In this document: positions 22,713 through 32,131 of the stretch, in pieces | Layout of the letters: every line of letters starts with the position of its first letter | Numbering within the stretch: position 1 is the first letter of the stretch | Source: Megaustenia siamemsis | Lineage: Eukaryota > Mollusca > Gastropoda > Stylommatophora > Ariophantidae | Length of the DNA stretch: 64,000 bases | Direction of reading: 5' to 3' | Assembly: GCA_032433765.1 (NCBI GenBank) | Contig: JAVIAB010000047.1 | Span: 14,311,107 to 14,375,106 of the forward strand | The notes under the pieces: model-generated | Database searches by the model: none | Told to the model about the DNA's origin: nothing | What the model saw: the letters and a program-made list of their open reading frames with translations, nothing else | Program-made: the position numbers and the translations under genes

Positions 22713-22800
22713 TCAATCAAGCTTAAGTCGGGACATTTCTATAACATAATGGTTCCATAACCATTATGTTATAGAAATGTCCCGACTTAAGCTTGATTGA
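22713..22800. repeat. Perfect 42-bp palindrome with 4-nt loop
   Basis: The left arm 22713-22754 and right arm 22759-22800 are exact reverse complements, separated by CCAT. It includes the words CAAGCTTAAGTCGGG and ATAACATAATGG. Neither arm recurs elsewhere in the window as far as seen. Confidence 0.95.
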
Positions 22801-22953
22801 ATTTATGGTCGAAAAAATGTCAATAAATCAATGTTTGGTGATTCATACTTTACCTTTAATTGAGCAGTTTGTTTTGTTGCTATTTAGTTGAGCGTCTGTA
22901 ATTGAGATGTTTAGAAAACTGTTTAATGTAACGGTCTCATTGAGCTGTGTGGC

Positions 22954-23235
22954 AGAGCTATTTACAGTAAGTAAAAAGTAAAGTACCCCTGTCACGCCAA
23001 GTGGCGTATAAGGAATATGGTGTTAGTGACTATACATTTTACAGATCTTCGGCACATGATTTTAGGGGTAATGTGGTGGGTATTACTCCCGTGCCGCTTT
23101 ATTTTCCCAGAAAAAATCCTGTACCCATTAAAGGCTGGGTGAACCGGAGCCGTCGGTTGAGATCGAACCCTACCTCTTGTCCTTTGTAGTCCAGTTCACT
23201 AACCACTGAGCTATCGCTGCTCCCAGAGCTATTTA
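22954..23235 (-). mobile_element. tRNA-SINE family 1 with 11-bp TSD
   Basis: Body 22965-23224, minus strand, full-length. The duplication AGAGCTATTTA lies at 22954-22964 and 23225-23235. Confidence 0.93.
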
Positions 23236-23279
23236 AAGCTGTTGTTGTTTATTGCGATGGTTTAATCTATGTGTGACTT

Positions 23280-23370
23280 AACTAGGTCTTTGTTTCTTGT
23301 TGCTGTTTCTTGTACCTGTTTCTTGTACCTGTTTCTTGTACCTGTTTTTTGTACCTGTTTTTTTTTGTAG
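23280..23370. repeat. 13-bp short tandem repeat
   Basis: About five copies of GTTTCTTGTACCT, with decaying edges. Confidence 0.85.
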
Positions 23371-23844
23371 CTGTTTGAAACGGCTATTCATTGCAGTTAA
23401 TGATAACTTGCAAGGAGTGACGTAGATCAGCAGATCAAGGCGAATAAATCATGAATGCCCAATCGACCACTACCATCAATATGAATTCTGCCCCCTCAAT
23501 TCCCTATTACCAAATTAAAACTGACCCATATTCCCAACTCTGTTCCTGGTCTGGTCGCGTGTCTGTGTGGTCGATCATGTGGAAGCTCATATTAAACTAC
23601 AGTCACTGTGCGAAAGGCTTCTGTTTTCCAATGCTATTTTACTTGTCGTATTATGTATGAGAAGCTTAGCAGCCTGTGTGTGGGCCAAATTAAAGATAAA
23701 TAGATGGAGGGAGTCTTTGAGAGAATTGTTTGTTAAGGAGAATGACTGCAAAACTGCTGGCATGTGCAAGAAGATCGTATTAAATGGAGAACGAAAATAA
23801 AATAAATGAAATAACATGGAATATAAAAATATTGAAATAAAGTT
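23371..23844. other. Unique sequence
   Basis: Short frames only, none with recognisable motifs. Confidence 0.35.
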
Positions 23845-24773
23845 AAAGATAGAAAAGGGAGCCGCGATAGCTCAGTGGTTAGTGAACTGGACTACAAAGG
23901 ACAAGAGGTAGGGTTCGATCCCAACCGACGACATCAGGGTTCACCCAGCCTTTAATGGGTACCGGATTTTTTTTCTGGGAAAGTAAAGCGGCACAGGCGT
24001 AATACCAACCACATTACCCCAAAAATCATGTGCTGATGGTATGTAAAATTTATAGTCATCATCATCATCATCATCATCATCAAGTACCGGGCCTAGTGGC
24101 GTAGGTGATCATGTCTCTCCACAACATTCGATCTCGGCAGCTATTTATCATTTCTGTTGTTGACCTTCTGCCAAGCCATTCTCTTAAGCTGTCTGCTATT
24201 TTTTCTCTTTGCTTCCCTCTATCTCTTCGTCCCTCAATTTTTCCAGTTGTTACAATATATTCAAGTTGTTCTCTTCTCATTACATGGCCAAAAAATGATG
24301 ATTGTCTCTTCCTAATATTGTAAATTAGCTCTCTTTTTGCTTTGACCTCTCTCAGAACCTCTTCATTACTCTTCTTAGCTGTCCATGGTATTCTCAACAT
24401 TCTTCTGTAAAACCACATTTCTACAGACTCCAGTGATTTTCTTGTCTGTTGTCCTATTGCTCATGACTCGCATCAATATGTTAAGACTGGCTCTACGTAA
24501 CATTTAAGAACTCATTTTCTTGTTTCTATTGTCAAAAATGGATTGCATAGTATTTTCCTCATTTTTTGGAAAGCTGCTTTTGCCTGAGCCATTCTGCATC
24601 TCACCTCTTTTGTACATCTTCCGCCTGAGGTTAACAAAGTTCCCAAATATTTAAATTCATTTACCTGTTTTAATATTGTTCCACTTTTTTTATAGTCACT
24701 AACACCATATTCTTTATACGCCACTTGGCGTGACGGGGGTACTTTAATTTTACTTTACTTAAAAGATAGAAAA
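23845..24773 (+). mobile_element. tRNA-SINE family 1 split by a LINE, 12-bp TSD
   Basis: The SINE left part is 23857-24058 (head with A box GATAGCTCAGTGG and B box GGTTCGATCCC) and the right part 24689-24761 (tail). The outer duplication AAAGATAGAAAA lies at 23845-23856 and 24762-24773. The interruption is the LINE B copy below. Confidence 0.94.
24049..24698 (-). mobile_element. LINE family B, 5'-truncated insertion in a SINE
   Basis: The insert is 24059-24688, with the duplication TTTATAGTCA at 24049-24058 and 24689-24698. On the minus strand it reads from an RT-thumb-like NEFKYLGTLLTSGGRCTKEV (near 24650) through MWFYRRMLRIPWTAKKSNEE, then FFGHVMRREQLEYIVTTGKI, to a (GAT)n 3' tail at 24059-24083. 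The microsatellite 3' tail and C-terminal motifs fit an RTE-like or related LINE. RT catalytic and endonuclease domains are missing, so it is not autonomous. It is the best-preserved family B tail here. Confidence 0.88.
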
Positions 24774-24817
24774 TACCAGAGCTTGCTTGTTTGTTTGCTT
24801 GTTTGCTTGCTTGTCTG

Positions 24818-24970
24818 CGTTCGCCCGATGACTTAAGGAGTACACCTCTTCGTCATCCACCCTTAAGAGGACGTTAATTGGACGTGTCTGCGTTGTGTTG
24901 TGGTCTGCAGTATAACTGTGATAATTGCGCCTTTCAGGCCAACACATTTGACTTCAGCACGATCCCACAG
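24818..24970 (+). repeat. Interspersed repeat family U1, copy 3
   Basis: CCTCTTCGTCATCCACCCTT, GTGTCTGCGTTGTGTTGTGG and GCAGTATAACTGTGATAA are shared with 10620-10700. Confidence 0.65.
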
Positions 24971-25420
24971 CTGTCTGCTTATATCTGAAAGTGACATTTA
25001 AATTCTAATCTTGGAAATTAATTTAGATGAATTTATGGGTGAAGATGTCTTCAGCCTAGTACAGTCCCCTAATTATTAAAACTGTTATTTTATGCAAGTG
25101 GTTTCAATTTGGTGACACCAAACACAAAGCCTACCATTTTCAACTCAAGTCAACACTTATCTATGAATGATATTTTAGTGCTTATTTCCCGTAATAAAAA
25201 GATCCTAGATTGACTCAGTTTAAGATTTTGGGGGGATGCTATTTTCAAATTGTAAAAAGAACAGTTTTTTTAAATGTAAGATACAGCCTTCTCTAATCAC
25301 TTTGAATGTGTAATAGATGCAGCGTGTGTAAGTTAACTTCCTGGAAAGACAACAAGAGCAAATCAGCAAAAGTTTAAGAGACAAAATACTGTGATACAAA
25401 GTCCAAGAGATATGAGGCTG
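24971..25420. other. Unique sequence
   Basis: Nothing recognised. Confidence 0.35.
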
Positions 25421-26650
25421 AGCCTCTTCTTCCTTTTTCTTTTTCTTCTACTTCTTCTTCTTCCTCTTCTTCTTCATCTCCTTCTTCCTCTTCCTCTTCT
25501 TTTTTCTTCTTCTTCCTCTTTTTATTCTTCTTCTTCTTCATCTTCCTCTTCTCTTCTTCTTCTTCTTGTTCATCTTCTTTCTCTTCCACTTCTTCTTCTT
25601 CATCTTCTTCCTCTTCTTCTTCATCTTCCTCTTCTTCTTATTCTTCTTCTTCTTCCTTTTCCTCTTCTTCTTCACCTTCTTCCTCTTCTTCCTCTTCCTC
25701 TTCCTCTTCCTCCTCTTCTTCCTCTTCTTCTTCTACTTCAACTTCTTTTTTCTTCCTCTTTTCCTCTTCTTCTTCAACTTCTTCTTCTTCTTCTTTCTCC
25801 TCATCTTTAACATCTTCCTCTTCTTCTTTTTCTCTTCCTCTTCCTCTTCTTCTTCCTCTTCTTCTTCTTTTTCTTCCTCTTCCTCTTCTTCTCCAACTTC
25901 TGCTTCTTCTTTTTCTTCCACTTCCTCTTCTTCTTCAACTTCTGCTTCTTCTTTTTTTTTCTTCCACTTCCTCTTCTTCTTCAACTTCTGCTTCTTCTTT
26001 TTTTTCTTCCTCTTCCTCTTCTTCTTCAACTTCTGCTTCTTCTTTTTTTTCCTCCTCTTCCTCTTCTTCTTCAACTTCTTCTTCTTGTTTTCTTCCACTT
26101 CCTCTTCTTCTTCTTGTTTTCTTCCACTTCCTCTTCTTCTTCTTGTTTTCTTCCACTTCCTCTTCTTCTTCAACTTCTTCTTCTTGTTTTCTTCCACTTC
26201 CTCTTCTTCTTCAACTTCTGCTTCCTCTTTTTCTTCCTCTTCCTCTTCTTCTTCAACTTTTTCTTCCTCTTTTTCTTCCTCTTCCTCTTCTTCTTCAACT
26301 TCTTCCTCCTCTTTTTCTTCCTCTTCCTCTTCTTCTTCAACTTCTTCTTTCCTCTTTTTCTTCCTCTTCCTCTATTCTTCTTCAACTTCTTCTTCTTCTT
26401 TTTCCTCTTCCTCTTTATCCTCTTCCTCTTCCTCCTCCTCTTATTCCTCTTCTTTCTCTTACTCTTCTTCTACTTCTTCTTCCTCCTCTTTTTCTTCTTC
26501 CTCCTCTTCCTCTTCTTTTTCCTCTACTTCTTCTTCCTCTTTTTCTTCTACTTCCTCTTCTTCCTCCACTACTTCTCCTTCATCTACTTCTTCTTCATCT
26601 ACTTCTTCTTCCTCTTCTTCTTCTTCGCCTACTACTTCTTCTTCGTCATC
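25421..26650. repeat. 1.23-kb polypyrimidine (CTT/CCTCTT) tract
   Basis: Nearly pure C/T on the plus strand. A higher-order unit of roughly 45-55 bp combining CTTCCACTTCCTCTTC and TTCAACTTCTGCTTC recurs at 25900-26350. Frames on both strands are composition artefacts. Confidence 0.95.
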
Positions 26651-26883
26651 TAAATATTTTGTTCCATATTTACTTTGTTGATTCTTTTGCGTGGTCCGTA
26701 ACCCCAAAATATGTAGAATCATCCATTATATAAAAACTGAGGAAAAGCAATACTTAACAGTCATTACCGAGGACGGCCATCACTGTACTTCCAGTACAAT
26801 GCATGGTAAAGTGGGTATATGTACACATATGTTAACATATATTACTATTAATCTATATTATATTACTATATTATTATTTTAGA
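26651..26883. other. Short unique spacer
   Basis: Nothing recognised beyond an AT-rich end. Confidence 0.3.
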
Positions 26884-27840
26884 TGAATTTAAATACCTAG
26901 AAAGTCTAGTGACAAACGACAATTCAAAAGCAGCAGAAATATACTCAAGATGCAACAAAGCTTGTCAAATCATTGGACAGCTATCCCCATTATTGTCCAA
27001 CAAGGAAATAACTCTAGAGACAAAACGGACACTCTACAACACAATCTTCAGTGCAAAATTGTGCTACCAATGCCAGTCCTGGACCCTAGATACAAAAACA
27101 TTTAGAAAATTAACCTCTACTGAGATGAAATGTGGCAGACTAATGAAAGGAAACAGCCTGAGAGATAAGATCAAAAATGAAAGAAAAACTGAGAAAAAAA
27201 CTAAGAATAACCCCCGCTTTAGAACATGTAAGGGAGCCGCGATAGCTCAGTGGTTAGTGAACTGGACTACTAAGGACAAGACGTCAGGTTCTATCCTGAT
27301 CGACGGCTTCCAGGTTCACCCAGCCTTAAATGGGTACTGGATTTTTTTCTGGGAAAATAAAAGCAGCACGTACGTAATACCGACCACATTACCCCAAAAA
27401 GCATGCACCGAAGGTCTGTAAAATTGATGGTCACTAACACGATATTTCCTATACGATTCTTGGCGTGATGTGGCTCTTTTTTTTTTTTATTTACTTTATA
27501 AAATATATAAAGAAAAAACAGATACAATGGTTTGGCCACGTGACACGGCAGAAAGATAAAAACACAACACAACGAGCGAGAAATGTTGCGAGACTACCAG
27601 AACCAAAGGTCGAATACGAAAAAAGATGGATAGACAGAATATTAGAAACACTAGGAAACATAACAGCAGCAGTGGCGAACAGAAGAGCAAAAGACCGCAA
27701 ATTATATCTCCCCTCGGCGCTGAAAAGCAATTTAGGAAGGAAAGAAGAAGTTAACATAAAAAAACATGACACCGTAAAGTATAGTTGGAAAAAAAATGAA
27801 AGTCAGTCAAAGATAAACAAGAGAGATGACAGCTGAAATT
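26884..27840 (+). pseudogene. LINE family E, C-terminal half, split by a SINE
   Basis: The plus frame reads NDNSKAAEIYSRCNKACQII, then QLSPLLSNKEITLETKRTLY, then LCYQCQSWTLDTKTFRKLTS, and continues after the SINE with QIQWFGHVTRQKDKNTTQRA, RWIDRILETLGNITAAVANR and AKDRKLYLPSALK. The frame is open on both sides of the insertion, so this copy was younger than that at 20.6 kb when hit. Palm and endonuclease domains are missing. Confidence 0.87.
27232..27500 (+). mobile_element. tRNA-SINE family 1 inside LINE E
   Basis: Full head to tail, with several base changes (B box mutated to GGTTCTATCCT). It is inserted in the LINE E coding tail. A clear TSD could not be found, so the junctions are approximate. 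Confidence 0.88.
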
Positions 27841-27880
27841 GTTGAGGCAGTAGTCTCAAGAAAGGTCAAGGCATAGTATA

Positions 27881-28150
27881 CGTATCAAAATGCGAAGCTG
27901 CAGTAGAGCTAATTGAAAGGAGAAATGACAAAAAATGTAGAAAGAAATCAGAGAAAAAACAGTGTGATTAAAATCTTTATTAATAAGTGGACGATACAAA
28001 TTAGAGCGACACTTCGGCTCAATAAGCCTTCCTTTGTGCGTGTTGTATGTTTGTTCCTGTCGAAGGCCTATTAAGCCGAAACGTCGCTCTAATTTGTGCC
28101 GTCCATTTATTACGTAAAGCTTTAGCCTTACCATTTTTTTTTCTATTTTT
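27881..28150. mobile_element. Penelope-like inverted-repeat element, copy 2
   Basis: It begins AAAATGCGAAGCTGCAGTA, like the element at 13.4 kb. Inverted arms lie at about 27982-28032 and 28063-28111 (AATAAGTGGACGA / TTATTACG side, ATTAGAGCGAC / GTCGCTCTAAT, with a few mismatches). The hammerhead-like core is degraded (CTGTCGA at 28057-28063, GAAAC conserved). It ends in a T-rich stretch like copy 1. Confidence 0.55.
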
Positions 28151-28429
28151 GTTTTGTTTTGTTTTCATTTTTCCTTAGCTTGAAGAAATGCCGATAGAAG
28201 TCTCTCGGATGGGACCGACAAAACGAGAAATCGGTCACTCTGGATAATCATTGAGCTCAACCTTCGATAATGAAACAAGAAAGTAGGATAAATGGGATTC
28301 GATTTTGCGCAGTCTTCTTAAAGAGTACGAAAACAAAAACCGTTTTTTGACTGGTTTTTGTAGGGTTCTTTTCAATTTATTGGAGAGAATTGAATTTGGA
28401 AGTGAATGTGGGCATTCTCTTTTCGGTTC

Positions 28430-28650
28430 TTCTTCTCCTTCTTCTTCTTCTTCTTTTCTTTCCTTCCTCATTCACCTTTCAGCGTCGAGGAAAGATATAA
28501 TTTGCGGTCTTTTTCTCTTCTGTTTGCTTCCGCGGCTGTTATGTTTCCTAGTACTTATAATATTCTATCGATCCATCTTTTTAATGGTCGGCCCTTGGGT
28601 CTGGTATTCTCGCGACGTTTATTGGGGGATCGTCCTCTTTTCGTAGACGT
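28430..28650 (-). pseudogene. LINE family E 3' end, short copy
   Basis: The minus strand encodes SIDRIL and a KDRKLYLPSTLKG-like end, parallel to 27610-27730. A (GAA)n-rich 3' side lies at 28430-28460. Confidence 0.7.
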
Positions 28651-28747
28651 TGGAAATTGTCACCCACGCAGCCGACTTGATTCACACATTTCTACTTTGC
28701 TTTCACCAGTCGACTTGACTCACACTTAATTCATTGATTTCTACTTT

Positions 28748-29548
28748 GCTTTCAACAGTGGCGTATGCTCTATGAAACCGCAGCTACCGCCGGTAGCCTG
28801 AACATATTAGCGAAATACAAAAGGAAATGATATTTTATTACATAACACATTTTCAAATATTCTATTGCACATTTCGTAGGCCAATATAATTTATTTGCTT
28901 TAATTTGCATTTATTAAAGCAAGGTTTTCCTCTGGCCACTATAACGTTTGTGAACCGAAACTACTCTACATTGAAACCTCTAGTAGCCAGCGGTACATTT
29001 TTCCTCTATCCGGACCTAGTGTTAACAACCTTGACATTTAAATATGGGAGTCAAAATATTATAGCGGGTGCTACCGCTAGAGGAATGTGGTTTCATGGGT
29101 TATTTTTAGCTCTAGCCGATTAGAAGCGTTAAAAGTGAAAGTGAAACTATGTCTGATTACCGGAACTTCCTTAGCTATTTATAACTACGTTATGCGCATC
29201 ATCATCTGTAGAAAGAACTTTTTCTGTTCTCACGAGAACCAAATCTTATTGTCGATCAACTCAGACACAAGAACGCTTATCTATTTTGGCATTAATGCCC
29301 ATTGAGAAATCATTCCCGCAGAAACTTAGAAACCAATCCAACAGTACTTTCAATGACAAAGTCATCAAGACATTTTCGTTCCAAACAAGACGGATATAAT
29401 TAACATATAAATAAGTAAGTAATTCAAAATGTAGTGTTGTCATTAGAAAATATTACTTTATGTTAGCCTACTGAATATAATGTATGTTTAATTTATTATG
29501 TCAGCGGTAGCCCAGACCCCAAAACCAGTATACGCCACTGGCTTTCAC
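28748..29548. mobile_element. hAT-like non-autonomous element, 8-bp TSD
   Basis: Element 28756-29540 (785 bp). The ends are inverted: CAGTGGCGTATGCT at the left and AGTATACGCCACTG at the right, 13 of 14 matching. The 8-bp flanks are GCTTTCAA (28748-28755) and GCTTTCAC (29541-29548), 7 of 8 matching. An 8-bp TSD and a CAGTGGCG terminus are typical of hAT. No transposase frame was recognised inside. Confidence 0.8.
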
Positions 29549-29820
29549 CAGTAAGTAAAAAAAAAGTACAGTACCCCCGTCACGCCAAGTGGCGTATAGG
29601 GAATATGGTGTTAGTGACCATAAAATTTTCAGACCTTCGGCACGTGATTTTTGGGGTAATGGGGTCGGTATTACGCCCGTGCCGCTTTACTTTCCCAGAA
29701 AAAAATCCGGTACACATTTAAGGCTGGGTGAGCCGGAGCCGTCTGTTGAGATCGAACACTACCCTTTGTTCTTTGCAGTCAAGTTCACTAACCTCTGAGC
29801 TATCGCGGCTTTCACCAGTA
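29541..29820 (-). mobile_element. tRNA-SINE family 1 abutting a hAT terminus
   Basis: Body 29554-29807, minus strand. The perfect 13-bp duplication GCTTTCACCAGTA lies at 29541-29553 and 29808-29820. The duplicated site includes the hAT element's right TSD, so the SINE landed next to it after the hAT insertion. Confidence 0.93.
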
Positions 29821-29859
29821 GACGATGCAAAATCAAAATAGCTGCACGTCGCATCGTTT

Positions 29860-30090
29860 TTGCATAGACTAACGTAGTTTCGCTTGCTTCTTTCAAATGT
29901 GTGTTTTCGAGGACACTGCTTGAAGGAAATGACTGTGCACTCTCTTGTGGATGTATGTCGTTTGAAGTCATCGGTTGTGCGCAGATTAGAGCTGCACGAT
30001 AGTCAACCTTGTCAACAGAATTTGCCAACGTGCTTGGGTGGGAGCTGTAGCATGAGTGGGGCGGATATGGGGATTTCCCGCCTGTATTGA
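29860..30090 (+). repeat. Interspersed repeat family U2, copy 3
   Basis: Best match in the window to the reverse complement of 2985-3170. It shares AAATGTGTGTTTTCGAGGA-type, TTGTCAACAGAATTTGCC and GGCGGATATGGGG-type words. Confidence 0.55.
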
Positions 30091-31090
30091 TATTGGTTCC
30101 ATGAAAAGAACAAAAAAGAGAGTCGCTCGACATGGAAAACAATATGTAGAGAAGGAATCGATACACGTTTTATACTGAATTCGACTTTCATTGAACCTGT
30201 AAATAAAGTCGACTTTGATTTCAAGAATCCTATTACCCAATTTCGACATCACAATTACAACTCGTGACCTGGCACCATTATTTACACTTTTATTGTTGGA
30301 TATAGGACCTTGAAGACGTGTCGTTAATGAAGAAACACATACTGTAAGACCATTGGCTGGATTTGGTATGCTAATTTTCACGCTATTGGTGTGGTAATCT
30401 ATTCATTCAGGAAACATTAATGCTCTCATTACAATGCTCTCTACAAGATCACGTCAAGGTTATACAATCATGGGCAAAGACGACATCCGTGTCACTGGTA
30501 TTGTCCTTTGTCACTCTGGCGACCGCAGCCGCTATACTTTGGAAAATCGCCTTATAGTCCAGTATGGTTCGCTGACCCCGAGAGGTATGAATGTATCACA
30601 CTCATACGCATAGTTTCTTTTTGCTTGCTCCTTCCCTTTTGCATAGCCTTCTCTACTACACATATTTGGGTTCTTTGGTCTACTTACTATGCCATACTTT
30701 TTATAGTTCTTCTCCTCTAGTCCCTTATGAGACACTTCGGTTTTCTCCTCTATAAAAATTTTTTTTTCTGTGCTTCTTACCCCTCATTTATTTTTACTGT
30801 ACCCCACTCTCAGACATCTCACTCTTAGCGTCTTTTTACACCTGTCAGACTACTATTCGATTCTTTCTCCTTTGTGTTTGCACACTGACCCCTGTGTTTA
30901 CTCATCTGGTTCTGTTTACATTTACGCACTTTTTCGCACGATTTTCGACGTTCACGACAGCCGCACTTGGTTACGATTTTATTTTGGATTTGACAGGATA
31001 GTTTTACTTTTTGTTGTTGTTTTCTTTAACACATTTCGATTGTTTTTGTTTTGGTTGTTTCGTTATTAATTTGTGTGTGTGTGTTTTTAT
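30091..31090. other. Unique sequence left of hammerhead-like repeat
   Basis: No coding or repeat homology recognised. It could be internal sequence of a decayed Penelope-like element ending at the repeat that follows, but no RT or GIY-YIG motif could be read. Confidence 0.35.
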
Positions 31091-31180
31091 TGTTTGTTCC
31101 TGATGAAGGCCTATTGAGCCGAAACGTTGTTTAGTCTGTGTCGTCCACTTGTCATGTAAAGCTTCTTACATACCTTTTTT
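31091..31180 (+). ncRNA. Hammerhead-like motif in a Penelope-like terminal repeat
   Basis: This is the only copy keeping the exact CTGATGA (31100-31106) and GAAAC (31121-31125) boxes. They are separated by a short potential stem II (GGC/GCC). Downstream GTCGTCC could supply the cleavage site. By eye I cannot form a convincing stem I, so ribozyme activity is doubtful. The same repeat occurs at 13.6, 28.0 and 52.85 kb. Confidence 0.4.
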
Positions 31181-31277
31181 TATTTTTTAATTTTTCCTTA
31201 TACAATCATGCCACGCAATAATTTAGTGATTATGCATGTTCTAGAATGAAAGAGGGCGGAATTTTGTCAGCAAAGAG

Positions 31278-31318
31278 GGAGGGTTATGGTTATGGTTATG
31301 GTTATGGCTATGGTTATG
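31278..31318. repeat. GGTTAT hexanucleotide run
   Basis: Six to seven tandem GGTTAT/GGCTAT units. It is not the TTAGGG telomere repeat. Confidence 0.9.
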
Positions 31319-31332
31319 GAAGGCCCCGGTAT

Positions 31333-31935
31333 CACTCATCATCATCATTGAGTGCCGTCTCCGCATCGAAGGTTGGCTATCATGGAGCGCCATTCTGCTC
31401 TGTCTCTTGCTTTGATGTTGCAGGTTGTCATAGGCTAACTTGTTCATCCTTTGATGTTACTCGTCCATGTTAGTCTTGGTCTGCCTCTACCTCTTTTACT
31501 TTGCATTTTTCCTTCCAATATTACTTTTATTAGGCTATTGTGTCTTTTAACATGCCCCAAAAATTTCATTTGTCTTGTCTTAATTGTGTTTGATAGTTAT
31601 TTTTTTCCATTTTTAATTGTTTTAAAACTTCATCGTTTGTTTTCTTTTCTTTCCATCCAATTCTACCTATTCTTCTATAAATCCACATTTCAAAGGCTTC
31701 AATTTTCGTTCTGTTTTATGGTCTAATGTCCATGTTTCTGCACCATACAGGAATATTGAGAAGATGTAACATTTTGCTATTCTTAGTTTCAGCCCTGCTG
31801 TTATTTCTTTTGATGTTAGTATATTTTTCATGGCGTTAAAGTTACTTTTTGCCATACCTATTATTTTGTTTATTTCATCTACACACTTTCTATCACTGGT
31901 TATAGTATGTCCCAGTTAGTTGTAGCTCTGAACTG
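31333..31935 (-). pseudogene. LINE family C, 3' part
   Basis: A (TCA)n tail lies at the left. The minus strand encodes, near 31667-31855, MAKSNFNAMKNILTSKEI, then LRIAKCYIFSIFLYGAETWT. Nearer the 3' end it reads a GHVKRHNSL-like box and GRGRPRLTWTSN. It is broken by indels. The family is related to but distinct from B, with at least five copies in the window. Confidence 0.82.
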
Positions 31936-32131
31936 TCTCCAGATATCACTGCAAACGAATTAAAATCCACAATTGCTCAACCGCCCGTGCCAGTGGAATC
32001 ACGTGTAGAGTTTCGGTGGTAATAATGTATCAATCTCAAGGGTATCACAGAAAGGACTAGTCACTTGTCGATAGCTTGTGTGAACTTTCGATAATAAAGT
32101 AAGAGTTGAGGTTTCTATTCGATTAAATATT
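31936..32131. other. Unique spacer
   Basis: Nothing recognised. Confidence 0.3.

Noticed and set aside
22713..22800. microRNA precursor
   Set aside because: Perfect 42-bp pairing with a 4-nt loop is unlike a pre-miRNA, which has mismatches and larger loops.
23857..23925. tRNA gene from the A and B box head
   Set aside because: The same head is fused to a SINE body in all complete copies and does not form a proper cloverleaf acceptor end.
31278..31318. Interstitial telomere repeat
   Set aside because: The unit is GGTTAT, not TTAGGG or another known telomere repeat.
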